The translations under genes and the position numbers were made by a program. From Lachnospira sp. (GTDB lineage Bacteria; Bacillota; Clostridia; Lachnospirales; Lachnospiraceae): a DNA stretch of 64,000 nt. The stretch covers positions 62,001 through 126,000 of the forward strand of contig JAGATQ010000006.1 of the NCBI GenBank assembly GCA_017621205.1, written 5' to 3'. Positions 9,558-17,757 of this stretch are shown here, in pieces; position 1 is the stretch's first letter, and each line of letters starts with the position of its first letter. The notes under the pieces were generated by a model. It saw only the letters and a list, made by a program, of their open reading frames with translations. It made no database searches and was not told where the DNA came from.

Positions 9558-9600
9558 AACCTCGGAAATGTTGGTGGATGAGCATTTTCGAGGTTGTTTT
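9558..9600 (+). terminator. Intrinsic terminator
   Basis: AACCTCGGAAATG pairs with CATTTTCGAGGTT across a 12-nt loop (one G bulge), followed by GTTTTA. It ends the small coiled-coil gene. Confidence 0.75.
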
Positions 9601-9605
9601 ATGCT

Positions 9606-9637
9606 TATATTTATAACATATATTTGATGGAAGCGTG
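9606..9637. repeat. Left copy of a 30/32-bp direct repeat flanking the toxin cassette
   Basis: Matches 9973-10002 at 30 positions with a 2-bp TA indel (core TATTTATAACATAT then TTGATGGAAGCGTG). The right copy holds the antisense promoter. The left copy has a degraded -35 and a 19-bp spacer on the same strand. Confidence 0.7.
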
Positions 9638-9690
9638 TAGGATTCTTTGTAACACGTTTATACATAGATAGAAGGAATGATGTATATAAG

Positions 9691-9719
9691 TTGTCATACT
9701 AGGAATATTATGTTATATT
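9691..9719 (+). promoter_or_regulatory. Sigma-A type promoter of the holin-like toxin
   Basis: TTGTCA (9691-9696), a 17-bp spacer, then TATATT (9714-9719). The predicted start near 9726 gives a leader of about 65 nt. Confidence 0.65.
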
Positions 9720-9790
9720 GTCACTATGGAGTAATTGCGTTACAAGGTGGTTAGCCTCCCTAACTTTACAGGAGAAGGGAGGTGGTGCAG

Positions 9791-9886
9791 ATGAGTACAT
9801 ATGAAGTTTTAACATTGTTAATTCTTTTCGGAACGTTTCTTGTTGCACTGCTTGCCTATATAGATAGGAATAACAAGAGAAAATAA
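9791..9886 (+). CDS. Putative holin-like toxin of a type I toxin-antitoxin system
   Basis: A 31-residue peptide: MSTYEVLTLLILFGTF, then LVALLAYIDRNNKRK. It has one membrane helix (about 5-24) and a basic tail, matching the TxpA/BsrG/holin-like toxin group, whose overproduction damages the membrane. The reading frame is too short for most gene callers. Its Shine-Dalgarno (GGGAGG, 9777-9782) can pair with CCTCCC (9755-9760) in its own leader, and GTGGTTAGCCTCCC (9747-9760) can pair 12 of 14 positions with the 3' end of the mRNA (9936-9949). Both are known ways to keep such toxins silent until the RNA is processed. Confidence 0.8.
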   Translation: MSTYEVLTLLILFGTFLVALLAYIDRNNKRK

Positions 9887-9970
9887 AAAAGCCTACCTTG
9901 TTACTTGACCGGTACAGGTAGGCTTACGTCTACTAGGGAGGTCAACCACTTTGTGGGCGACTACTCCTTT
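9884..9970 (-). ncRNA. Predicted antisense RNA antitoxin overlapping the toxin 3' end
   Basis: Predicted transcript from about 9970 down to the T-run at 9890-9885. A minus-strand promoter lies at 9977-10005. The transcript ends at a hairpin (arms 9889-9901 and 9914-9925) followed by six Ts on the minus strand. It is fully complementary to the toxin 3' untranslated region, and its CCTCCC could also pair with the toxin ribosome site. This is the RatA/txpA layout. Length about 85 nt. Confidence 0.65.
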
Positions 9971-9972
9971 TC

Positions 9973-10002
9973 TATATTTATAACATATTTGATGGAAGCG
10001 TG
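9973..10002. repeat. Right copy of the direct repeat, containing the antisense promoter
   Basis: See 9606-9637. The copies bracket the whole toxin-antitoxin cassette. Confidence 0.7.
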
Positions 10003-10005
10003 CAA
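9977..10005 (-). promoter_or_regulatory. Promoter of the antisense RNA
   Basis: Read on the minus strand: TTGCAC (10005-10000), a 17-bp spacer, TATAAA (9982-9977). It is near consensus, so the antitoxin should be made strongly. Confidence 0.7.
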
Positions 10006-10059
10006 GGGATTTTCTTTTTTCTCAAGTATCAAAATAATAAATTTTATAATAGTCTGTTT

Positions 10060-10089
10060 TTGCAATTAGGATTAAATTGCTTTTATAAT
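10060..10089 (+). promoter_or_regulatory. Promoter upstream of the LytTR genes
   Basis: TTGCAA (10060-10065), an 18-bp spacer, TATAAT (10084-10089). The leader to the LytTR gene is about 110 nt. Confidence 0.55.
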
Positions 10090-10205
10090 TTCCGATATAT
10101 ATTCTGAATGTAATGATGAATAATGAAATGCAATGGATGGCGTTAGAATGAGGAATCATTTTTTTGCTGTCCATTTTTAATTTTTGGGTGGAGGAGCAAA
10201 GGATA

Positions 10206-10580
10206 ATGGAGATTTTAATGAGTGACAGCAGGCGTGAGGACAGAAGTGAAAATAGTATTACCTACCCCTTTGTGGAGGGGGAACATCGTATATTGGTAAA
10301 GGATTTAATATATGTGGAAAATGATAAGCATAAACAGATATTTTATACGGATGAGGACTGTTATACGATATACCGAAAGCTTGATGATATCGAAGCAGAT
10401 TTAAAGTCATACGGCTTTCTGCGGATTCATCAGAGCTTTCTTGTGAATATGAAGTACATTCACAAGATAAGCAGTTATGTGCTGACGCTGAAGGATGGGC
10501 TTACCTTCTCTGTCCCGAAGGCGAGATATGGGACAGTCAAAAGAGAATATGCAAATTATTTAAACGGTTCCGGGGAATGA
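10206..10580 (+). CDS. Stand-alone LytTR-type DNA-binding protein
   Basis: A 124-residue protein made almost wholly of one LytTR domain: VKDLIYVENDKHKQIFYT, then FLRIHQSFLVNMKYIHKI, the signature RIHQSFLVN, and SVPKARYGTVK. There is no receiver domain, so phosphorylation does not control it directly. I chose ATG 10206 after GCAAAGG; an upstream ATG at 10164 adds 14 unlikely residues. It precedes an AgrA-like regulator with the same kind of domain, so it may compete for or share binding sites with it. Confidence 0.8.
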   Translation: MEILMSDSRREDRSENSITYPFVEGEHRILVKDLIYVENDKHKQIFYTDEDCYTIYRKLDDIEADLKSYGFLRIHQSFLVNMKYIHKISSYVLTLKDGLTFSVPKARYGTVKREYANYLNGSGE

Positions 10581-10726
10581 GATTCCCCGGATTTTTTTGC
10601 GACAAAAAATGGTCGTTTGGCAACATTTTCTATGGTGGTAGTAAGGGGAATTGTGGTAAGATATGGCTGGAGAAGGGGTACTTAAATTCTATGATGTTGG
10701 GGTCTTGGGGAATGATGGAGGATGAG

Positions 10727-11428
10727 ATGAGGATAGGAATTTGTGATGATGAGGCTGCAGTACGCCACGAGCTTTGTCGCATGTTAAAGCAATATAATAA
10801 TACGATAACATTGTGCCAGTATGTAAGTGGGGAGGATTGCCTGCGGGAACAAAATTTACCGGATATTTTATTTCTGGATATCAAAATGTCCGGTATCGAT
10901 GGTATGCAGGTGGCAAGGACATTGCGGCAGAGAGGCAAGAAGGTTTTGCTAATTTTTGTGACGGCAGATGAAAGCATGGTATTTGACGCCTTTGATGTTG
11001 CTGCCCTGCATTATCTGGTAAAGCCTATTCAAAAGGAAAAGCTTTATGCGGTGATGGAGCTTGCTCTTAAGGCACTTGGAAAAGAACAGCTTCAGGAGCA
11101 GGAACAGAGTATCTTAGTGAAATCGGGCAATGTAAAGAGAACTATTTATCAAAAAGATATCATGTATGTAGAGGTATTAAACCGCATTTTAACAATTCAT
11201 ACCTTGTCAGAGGATATTGACTGCTATGGAAGGCTTCGGGATTTTCAGACGCAGCTTGGAATGGATTTTTTTCGTTCCCATCGTTCGTATCTCGTTAATT
11301 TGCGTCATGTAAATAAATATAATGCCTCTACAATCTATCTGACAAAAGGACAGGTGCCGGTTTCTAAGAAACAGTATCCGGTATTTGTCCATAGCTATAT
11401 GAAATATTTGAAAAAGGAGATGCTGTAG
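10727..11428 (+). CDS. AgrA-like response regulator (receiver plus LytTR)
   Basis: A 233-residue regulator. The receiver (1-120) has acidic residues CDDE (6-9), phosphoacceptor D51 in LFLDIKMSG and lysine in YLVKPIQKEK. The LytTR domain (about 135-233) has FRSHRSYLVNLRHVNK and PVSKKQYPVF. ATG 10727 is preceded by GGAGGATGAG; the frame stays open upstream to 10577 but that part looks non-coding. The kinase gene starts 2 bp after its stop, so the pair is translationally coupled. Such pairs usually control peptide-linked communication or bacteriocin genes. Confidence 0.92.
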   Translation: MRIGICDDEAAVRHELCRMLKQYNNTITLCQYVSGEDCLREQNLPDILFLDIKMSGIDGMQVARTLRQRGKKVLLIFVTADESMVFDAFDVAALHYLVKPIQKEKLYAVMELALKALGKEQLQEQEQSILVKSGNVKRTIYQKDIMYVEVLNRILTIHTLSEDIDCYGRLRDFQTQLGMDFFRSHRSYLVNLRHVNKYNASTIYLTKGQVPVSKKQYPVFVHSYMKYLKKEML

Positions 11429-11430
11429 AG

Positions 11431-12819
11431 ATGAGCAAGGAGGAAATACCATATTTTGTTTGTAACATCATTTATAGAATTGTGTTCTGCCTTTTAGTTT
11501 CCACAGGTTTTGCTTATTATGTGTGTGATTTTTTACAGAAACGAAGACACGCATATATAGCAGGTATTGTTTATCTTTTTGTTTTATTGATTTTTGAGGG
11601 TATCCCATGGCATATCTCAAATTTCTTTCCCTATCTATTTTCTGCCCTTGCAGGACTTATCGTGATATATTATCTGGAACGGCAGTTCATCCGTCAAAAG
11701 CTGTTTCTTGCTATTTCCTTTTTCTCTATTCGGGCCTTATCTGCTGATATTGGGAACTACTTTTATATATTGATTTATTGGGCAAGCCAAAAAAGTCTGA
11801 CCCTGATGTTAAATGAAAAACGCCAATTTTTGGTGTTTGTTGGTAATACCGTTTTTTTTATTATTTTGTTTATGGGGGTGTTGTTTTTCTTTTTACGGCT
11901 TTGTAAAAAAAGCTATCGGATTAAAAATCAGGAGATGTCAGTCAGGGAGTTTATTATACTTGTTACACCTTGTGTTGCTTTTATTATGGGAAGGCAGATA
12001 CTTACCTACTATTATTATTTCTATGAGGAGCAGATGCATCAAATTGGGCAAAGACCCTATGATTTTCTAGGACTTCTTTATAATCTGGTTGCACTATTTA
12101 CCATTGTTATGGTCATCATACAGTCACAAAAAATAAAAATGCAGGCAGAAGAACAAAAATGTAAGGAGATATTGGAACATCAGCTTTATAATATGCACAG
12201 TCATATATATGAAGTAGAGCGGTTATATGAGGAAATCCGGGGATTAAAGCATGATATGGGAAATCATATTGAGACAATCCGGGGATTATGGGAAAATGGA
12301 GCGGTGTCGGAGGTCAAGGGTTATTCAGAGAGATTGATGGAGGTGTATCAGAGTTCTGTCAGGGTAATAAAAACAGGACATCCGGTAACGGATGTGTTAT
12401 TAGCGGAAAAAGAAAAAACAATCAATCGGCTGGCAATCTCATTCCAAAATGATTTTCATTTTCCAGTTGGAATGGAGGTTGATGTATTTGATATCAGTAT
12501 TTTGTTAAACAATGCACTGGATAATGCTATTGAAGCATGTAACAGGGTGTTGTCAGATAACCACGAAGGTATAGGGCCGGTCTTTATCCGCCTGGCGTCG
12601 TGTCAGAAGGAGCATATATTTCTTTTGGAGTTAACGAACAGCTGTAAGGAAGGCACTATGGAATATCAGGATACACAATTATTAAAAAGTACAAAAAAAG
12701 AAATAGGGCATGGGTACGGACTTGCCAATATGCGTATGGTAGCAGAAAAATATATGGGTACGCTGGAATGTAAGCAGTTGGAAGATACCTTTTCACTGGT
12801 GATTATGCTGCAAGGATGA
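11431..12819 (+). CDS. AgrC-like sensor histidine kinase (GHKL type)
   Basis: A 462-residue membrane kinase. Six or so hydrophobic segments fill residues 10-235, then a coiled linker (QAEEQKCKEILEHQLYNMH) leads to the phosphoacceptor box GLKHDMGNH and a GHKL ATPase domain with the N box LLNNALDNAIEAC and the G box GHGYGLANMRMVAEKY. This is the AgrC/VirS architecture, in which the membrane part senses a peptide. No agrB or agrD gene is next to it, so the ligand may be made elsewhere or be external. It is coupled with the regulator upstream. Confidence 0.9.
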   Translation: MSKEEIPYFVCNIIYRIVFCLLVSTGFAYYVCDFLQKRRHAYIAGIVYLFVLLIFEGIPWHISNFFPYLFSALAGLIVIYYLERQFIRQKLFLAISFFSIRALSADIGNYFYILIYWASQKSLTLMLNEKRQFLVFVGNTVFFIILFMGVLFFFLRLCKKSYRIKNQEMSVREFIILVTPCVAFIMGRQILTYYYYFYEEQMHQIGQRPYDFLGLLYNLVALFTIVMVIIQSQKIKMQAEEQKCKEILEHQLYNMHSHIYEVERLYEEIRGLKHDMGNHIETIRGLWENGAVSEVKGYSERLMEVYQSSVRVIKTGHPVTDVLLAEKEKTINRLAISFQNDFHFPVGMEVDVFDISILLNNALDNAIEACNRVLSDNHEGIGPVFIRLASCQKEHIFLLELTNSCKEGTMEYQDTQLLKSTKKEIGHGYGLANMRMVAEKYMGTLECKQLEDTFSLVIMLQG

Positions 12820-12906
12820 TGTTGCTTTCACTCACAACAAAAAATGGGTTTTTGAGGACCAAAAGGTGAATGTTATTGTAGTGTTATTCGATAGGAAGAG
12901 TATAGA

Positions 12907-13048
12907 TAATTGCGAAACAAATTTATATCAAGTCTATCGTCCTAATACTATATAAATTTACTTCGTTGTCTTTGCTACGCAAAGTACAAAGGCGTAAATT
13001 TATATAGTATTAGGACTATCCACTCAATGATTATGGGTTTCGCAATTA
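12907..13048. repeat. 142-bp TA-flanked palindromic element
   Basis: Outer arms TAATTGCGAAAC (12907-12918) and GTTTCGCAATTA (13037-13048) are perfect inverted repeats that begin and end with TA. Inside, a perfect 23-bp inverted repeat (12939-12961 with 12994-13016; core CTAATACTATATAAATTTAC) surrounds a small CTTTG/CAAAG hairpin. No reading frame. It looks like a non-autonomous mobile element or a structured RNA segment in the leader of the next gene. A sequence like its outer arm (GGTAATTGCGAACCC) recurs near 39036. Confidence 0.7.
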
Positions 13049-13081
13049 CCTAAATAATGATATAAAAAGGAGTGAGGAATC

Positions 13082-13789
13082 ATGATGGTACAAGGAATAA
13101 GTCCGGCAGGTGGTGCTGGCATTTTTATGCCTGCAGCAGTTGATTCTGAAAGCAAGGCGTTACAAAAACAGATTGAGGAGAAGCAAAAGGAGCTTAAGGA
13201 GCTGTCATCTAAGGAGGATATTCCTCTTGAGGAAAAGGTTAAGCAGAAGCAGCAGCTCCAGCAGGAGATTACCCAGTTAGAGGCACAGCTTAGAATGCAC
13301 CAGCAGGAGGTAAAACAGCAAAAGGGGCAGGAGAACAGCAAGCAGGATTTGATAGCATCTGGTGGTGATAAGCAGTCTCTGGCGGCGTCCATGTCTCTTA
13401 GTTCAGAAGGAACTGCAATGGCTGGAATGGAGTCTTTGTTATCTGCCCATTCTTCCTTAAAGCAGGCAAAGGTACAACAGGGAGTGAGCAAGGACCTTCA
13501 GGCGAATGCGAGAGTATTGGAATCAGAAATAAAACAGGATAAGAATCTTGGTGCAAGTGTAGAGAAAAAGGAGGAACAGCTTGAAGACTTAAGTCAGCGT
13601 TCGAGCGATGCAATGGGCTATGCTGCTGCTGCACTGAATCAGGCAAATGAAGCTGTCACCAATGTGAAAGATGGTGAAGAGCCAAACGATGAACATGTTG
13701 ATGAGAAGAAGGAAGACGAGGAAACAAAGCTGTCCATGGATGATAAACAGTCCAAGCAGGAAGAAGATAAAGAAATAGAAGAAAAATAA
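13082..13789 (+). CDS. FlxA-like coiled-coil protein
   Basis: A 235-residue, very hydrophilic protein. After an N terminus MMVQGISPAGGAG, residues 20-85 form a Gln/Glu/Lys-rich coiled coil (KALQKQIEEKQKELKELSSK, then DIPLEEKVKQKQQLQQEITQLEAQL) that closely resembles the FlxA-like family. The C-terminal 45 residues are acidic and repetitive (EKKEDEETK, EEDKEIEEK). No signal peptide or membrane segment. FlxA is flagellum-associated in enterobacteria, but the role in Clostridia is unknown and no flagellar gene is nearby. The ATG follows AAAAGGAGTGAGG. Confidence 0.6.
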   Translation: MMVQGISPAGGAGIFMPAAVDSESKALQKQIEEKQKELKELSSKEDIPLEEKVKQKQQLQQEITQLEAQLRMHQQEVKQQKGQENSKQDLIASGGDKQSLAASMSLSSEGTAMAGMESLLSAHSSLKQAKVQQGVSKDLQANARVLESEIKQDKNLGASVEKKEEQLEDLSQRSSDAMGYAAAALNQANEAVTNVKDGEEPNDEHVDEKKEDEETKLSMDDKQSKQEEDKEIEEK

Positions 13790-13975
13790 ACTGTGCAGGC
13801 GTAGTCATTTTGTGCATTAAATAATTATTTTTATAATCGGACATTAAGATACTGCGGTAAACGTCGATATATTAAATAAGGTAATGTATAATTGTATTTA
13901 TGTATGTAATATTTAGAAAGTAACTGTAAAAGGATTTGCAGTGAAATATAATATTAATTTCAAGGAGGAATGACT

Positions 13976-14698
13976 ATGAGTACAGTGGAAACGGTTGCAA
14001 GTGCAGCCACAAGCCAGACACAGCAGACAAACACGAAGGAAGTTACCAAGAAGGGTAAGGTTACCGGAAAAACAATTGGAAATCCACAGCTTTCTGAGAA
14101 GGCAGCTAAGTATTATGAGGAATTAAAAAAGAAGAATTCCGATATGGATTTTGTTTTAGTCAGCCGTGACCAGAAAACACAGGCGCAGGCTCAGGCAGGG
14201 AATTTTGCCAATCCAGCCAAAACCGTTGTTCTTATTGATGAGGACAAGATTGAGAAGATGGCAGAGGATGAGAAGTATCGTAAGCAGTATGAGGGCATTA
14301 TTAATAATGCCAGAAACAGCTTGAATGAGCTTTCCAAACAGTTGTCTGCATCTGGTGCCAATGTTAAGGGTTATGGTATCACGATTAATGACCATGGTAT
14401 GGCATCCTTTTTTGCAGTGGTTGACAAGTCTTTAGCTGCACAGAGGGAACGTATTGATAAGAATGTGGCAGAGAAGAAGGAAGCAAAGAAGGCGGAGGAG
14501 AAGAAGACCGCCAAGGAGGAACAACAGGAACGCCTCAAGGGTGATAAATCACACAAGGAGGATTTGGTGACGGTAACTGCTAACTCCATTGGAGATTTAT
14601 TGAAAAAGATAAATGATGTGAATATGGCGGCAATGAGCGATTGGGCAAAGACGGATGAGGAAAAGCAGTTAGGGCAGAGTATTGATTTCCGTATGTAG
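13976..14698 (+). CDS. Conserved Lachnospiraceae-type protein (DUF6033-like)
   Basis: A 240-residue protein with a Ser/Thr/Gln-rich N terminus (1-30), a compact region LSEKAAKYYEELKKKNSDM, then DFVLVSRDQK (about 42-75), a conserved block on NARNSLNELSKQL and GYGITINDHGMASFFAVVDKS (about 105-155), and a charged helix (KNVAEKKEAKKAEEKKTAKE). From memory this fits DUF6033; function unknown. ATG 13976 is chosen because AAGGAGG sits 7 bp upstream, whereas ATG 13970 would abut it. A strong bidirectional terminator follows. Confidence 0.6.
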   Translation: MSTVETVASAATSQTQQTNTKEVTKKGKVTGKTIGNPQLSEKAAKYYEELKKKNSDMDFVLVSRDQKTQAQAQAGNFANPAKTVVLIDEDKIEKMAEDEKYRKQYEGIINNARNSLNELSKQLSASGANVKGYGITINDHGMASFFAVVDKSLAAQRERIDKNVAEKKEAKKAEEKKTAKEEQQERLKGDKSHKEDLVTVTANSIGDLLKKINDVNMAAMSDWAKTDEEKQLGQSIDFRM

Positions 14699-14757
14699 TG
14701 TATGTATCTGTAACTGGATTTGGTAACTGATGCAAGAAAATAGCTCAAGCAAATAAA

Positions 14758-14794
14758 AAAAGAACCGTTACATAGAAGTAACGGTTCTTTTATT
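14758..14794. terminator. Bidirectional intrinsic terminator
   Basis: AGAACCGTTAC / GTAACGGTTCT with a 6-nt loop, A-rich before and TTTTATT after. It can stop the DUF6033-like gene on the plus strand and the convergent secreted-protein gene on the minus strand. Confidence 0.85.
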
Positions 14795-14948
14795 CTCTTA
14801 ACTCAATGACACTAAATTAAAATCAAGAGATTTGGTTATATACAAGTAATAATATGATGAAATGAACAACTATAATAAATGATAGTCTGTAAATATGAAT
14901 ACATTATGAACAAATTTGTAATAATTTGTAAAGGTATGATTTCCCAAT

Positions 14949-16070
14949 TTACTTCGTACGTGCCATAATACTGTAACAGCCGGAGGTTTCCTGAACATTT
15001 TTGCCAATACGGATGTAATAAACTCCCTTTGGCATCTTGGCACGGGAATTAATATAGAGAAGATTGGAGTTGCCAATTTTGTAAACTCCGGTTGGAAGGC
15101 TGTTTTTCTTAGCATCATAAATCTGTAATTGGAATCTGTCTGAGGAATTTTCCACATAAAATGACAATTGCAGCTTAGCATCTTTTTTGAGTTTTAATTT
15201 ATAAAAATGTCCTGTTGTAATAGGGGTAGTGGCTTTTAATATTCCGACATACTGTTTGCCAAGGGACATTTTGAAGGAATTCTTAAACTTATCCCCGGCA
15301 ATATTTTTTACCTTGCTGAATTGATAATACAATTGATAGGTAGTGTGGGTCGGTGCGGTTACTGCAATGTAATAGCTTCCCTTACCTAACGAAAATGAGG
15401 CATGGAAATTATTGGAGCTTTTCATGGAAACTACGCTGGAAAGGGCAGTTTTCTTTTTGCTGTCTAAAAGCTGTACATTGATGTAAGAATTGTTGGAGCT
15501 TAAATAAAAATACTGATTATTTTTAATGTTAAGCTTATAGTAATGCGTACTCTTGGCACCAATGGAACGCTTCTTGGTCCATGTCTTGTTCTTTAGCGTT
15601 TTGTTGGTGGATACTGTCTGGGTTTGGGCTTTTTTTAATGTTGCGGTTATCGTAAAATTATAGGCGGTACCCAAGCTCTCCTTGGCTGTTGATGTGATAT
15701 AAAGATACAAGGTTTCTGCTGCTCCGGCCGTCAGGCTGAGACTATGCTGACGGTTGGTAGTGGATAGCAGGGAGGAATGAATCATATTAATAAAGGAATC
15801 ATCCGTATAAACCTTTAACATATAATCGTTTTGCAGGGTTGGGTAGTCGACTGTAATTGTTACATTTCCCTGGGAGGCAATCTCTAATGGGATAACGGTG
15901 TTTGCATCTCCGGATACTGCATAGCTTGCTGAAACGCTCTCGTTGAAAAAAGTGGTAAGGGGTGTCATAAGCTGTTCATTGGCAGCCTTAACGCAAGAAA
16001 AGGGAGTACTACTGATTAGTAGTAAACAAACACTAAAAATGCAAAGGAAAGAAAGCCTGCGTCTGTTCAT
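14949..16070 (-). CDS. Secreted beta-sandwich protein, PPC-like domains
   Basis: A 373-residue exported protein. A signal peptide (MNRRRLSFLCIFSVCLLLIS) is followed by a likely cleavage after VKA. The rest is Ser/Thr/Lys-rich with about three repeated beta-sandwich units (about 45-150, 165-255, 265-370), each ending in a Y-Y/L-I-x-V/I strand such as GSYYIAVTA and GVYYIRIGK. That pattern is typical of bacterial pre-peptidase C-terminal (PPC) domains, but no catalytic domain is attached. It may be a wall- or matrix-binding protein. A GGAGG site lies before the ATG. The tRNA gene is just upstream on the same strand. Confidence 0.7.
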   Translation of the reverse strand: MNRRRLSFLCIFSVCLLLISSTPFSCVKAANEQLMTPLTTFFNESVSASYAVSGDANTVIPLEIASQGNVTITVDYPTLQNDYMLKVYTDDSFINMIHSSLLSTTNRQHSLSLTAGAAETLYLYITSTAKESLGTAYNFTITATLKKAQTQTVSTNKTLKNKTWTKKRSIGAKSTHYYKLNIKNNQYFYLSSNNSYINVQLLDSKKKTALSSVVSMKSSNNFHASFSLGKGSYYIAVTAPTHTTYQLYYQFSKVKNIAGDKFKNSFKMSLGKQYVGILKATTPITTGHFYKLKLKKDAKLQLSFYVENSSDRFQLQIYDAKKNSLPTGVYKIGNSNLLYINSRAKMPKGVYYIRIGKNVQETSGCYSIMARTK

Positions 16071-16099
16071 AGAATAACCTCCTTAAATAATAAAAAATA

Positions 16100-16172
16100 T
16101 GCACCAGGAGGGAATCGAACCCCCGACACACGGTTCCGGAAACCGCTGCTCTATTCGCTGAGCTACTGGTGC
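16100..16172 (-). tRNA. tRNA-Arg (anticodon CCG)
   Basis: Read on the minus strand it folds as a complete cloverleaf: acceptor GCACCAG/CTGGTGC, D-stem GCTC/GAGC, anticodon arm GCGGT-TTCCGGA-ACCGT, T-arm GGGGG-TTCGATT-CCCTC with one G-U pair, discriminator A. The anticodon CCG reads CGG arginine codons. CCA is not encoded. A T-rich stretch follows. Confidence 0.95.
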
Positions 16173-16173
16173 A

Positions 16174-16487
16174 AGATGTTGTTTGAATGAAGTATTTAAT
16201 ACTTGTAAATAATAGCATATTGCAGTTTAAAAGTAAAGGTATTTTTAATGGAAACCGGAATGTGTGAGGAAAACAAAATTGTAAAAACTGTCAAGAAGGA
16301 GTTGCATAAAGGTACTAAATTTGTTAGAATGATAAGCTATGGGAGTAATTTACATTTTGAGCTTGAATAGATTGACAGATTATGGGTTATATAGGTTATA
16401 GAAGGATTAGAATATTTGACACAGGGAAAAGGTTTTGTATCTATATTGATAAAGTAGTATAACGAGTAAAGAAAAAGAGGGAAGAGC
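16174..16487. other. Intergenic stretch with no recognised gene
   Basis: Divergent spacer between tRNA-Arg (minus) and the membrane protein at 16488 (plus). It should hold both promoters. A TTGACA at 16416 and a TATATT at 16442 are 20 bp apart, too far for a confident call. Nothing else seen. Confidence 0.4.
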
Positions 16488-17654
16488 ATGAGCAGTAAAG
16501 AGAGAAAAGAAAAGATATTAAAAAAGATAAATAAAGAAAAAAGTGTCCGTTCTATGGAGACGAAAGGACCTCAGACAGGCAAAGTTGAGAAATTGATGTC
16601 TGGTACATCAAAAACAGTAAAAAAGGTAGCAGACAAGTTTAAAGCAGATCCTAAGCCGCAGTCTGTACAGCAGGATAAAAACATTAAGAAGGCAATGTAT
16701 TCCAATGATAAAGCCCTTAAGGATGATAAAATTATGGATAAAATTTTTAAGGAGAAGGGAGCTTTTAAAAAAAGCCAGAATCAGGAGCCTTCTGATAATC
16801 CATTTTCTAAATTTCTGTATCGATGTAACAGGGCAATAAAGAAAGCGGTGAACAAATTTAAAGGGATGTCACCGGACGCACGTTACAAAATGATTGGAGC
16901 GTGGGTAGTTGGCCTGTTATTTCTATTGGTTGTAGTAGGTATTGTGGTAAGTAGTATCAGTGATAGTAAACAGCATGCCGGAAAGGACGGGGATAAAGGT
17001 AATAAAGATAAGGTCGTAGCTTCTGCGGATGCTTCTGGTGATGGAACTTCGGAAGTGGTAGATACGAATCCGCTTACCGTTTGTGGTAATGAGGCGGTTG
17101 CCAATCTGGTTCAGAGCTATATTCAGGCATTAAAGGCAGCAGATATCGAAACATTAAAGTCTTTGGATATGTGTCAGGATACCTATAAAAATGATGCAGA
17201 TATCAAAAATACAAGTGCTGTGGTAGAGGATTATCAGAATATTACAATTTATACAAAGAATGGTCCTTATGCTGGAGGCGTGACAGCGTATGTTGTAACA
17301 GATATCAAATTTATTAACATCGAAAAGACGTGCCAGGGTATGTTCCAGTATATTATTCGTCCACAGGAGGATGGAAGCTATAAGATTGATACAACACCAT
17401 CCGATGAAATTGATGACGATGATGTGGAGAATGCTATGGTAGTATTAAGTCAGTCGGAGGATGTACTGACATTGATTGATGCAGTCAATCAGCAATGTGC
17501 AGCAGACATTGAAGCAGATGCTAACCTGAAGGCATATGTGGAGGGGACATTAGGTAATGCAGGTGGTGGCACTGCAACAACGGCTCCAGCCGATGCGACA
17601 CAAGCAGATGCTGCAACAGAGGCACCACAGACATCAGAACAGCCTGCACAATAG
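16488..17654 (+). CDS. Single-span membrane protein with extracellular domain, unknown function
   Basis: 388 residues. A long Lys-rich, disordered cytoplasmic part (1-135) leads to one membrane helix (about 139-160, WVVGLLFLLVVVGIVVSS), then a Gly/Asp-rich linker and a folded domain (about 190-340). The folded domain has two cysteines and repeated aromatic strands (YQNITIYTKNGPYAGGVTAY, then VVTDIKF) that look like an NTF2/SnoaL-type fold. The tail is Ala/Thr/Gln/Pro-rich. I cannot assign a function. Similar layouts occur in clostridial envelope proteins. Confidence 0.6.
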   Translation: MSSKERKEKILKKINKEKSVRSMETKGPQTGKVEKLMSGTSKTVKKVADKFKADPKPQSVQQDKNIKKAMYSNDKALKDDKIMDKIFKEKGAFKKSQNQEPSDNPFSKFLYRCNRAIKKAVNKFKGMSPDARYKMIGAWVVGLLFLLVVVGIVVSSISDSKQHAGKDGDKGNKDKVVASADASGDGTSEVVDTNPLTVCGNEAVANLVQSYIQALKAADIETLKSLDMCQDTYKNDADIKNTSAVVEDYQNITIYTKNGPYAGGVTAYVVTDIKFINIEKTCQGMFQYIIRPQEDGSYKIDTTPSDEIDDDDVENAMVVLSQSEDVLTLIDAVNQQCAADIEADANLKAYVEGTLGNAGGGTATTAPADATQADAATEAPQTSEQPAQ

Positions 17655-17757
17655 TACCTAAAACAATATGATTATGATTAAAGAAGATAATTAACTTGCG
17701 AAAAATAGGGAAAACGCTAAAAAAAATATATTTATTTGCAGGAATCAAAATTAAAAC

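Noticed and set aside
10577-10726. N-terminal extension of the AgrA-like regulator
   Set aside because: Fifty extra residues precede the receiver without family support, whereas ATG 10727 has GGAGG and starts at the first strand of the receiver.
16100-16172. tRNA-Arg as an integration site for a genomic island
   Set aside because: No integrase gene and no duplicated tRNA 3' end were seen in the window.
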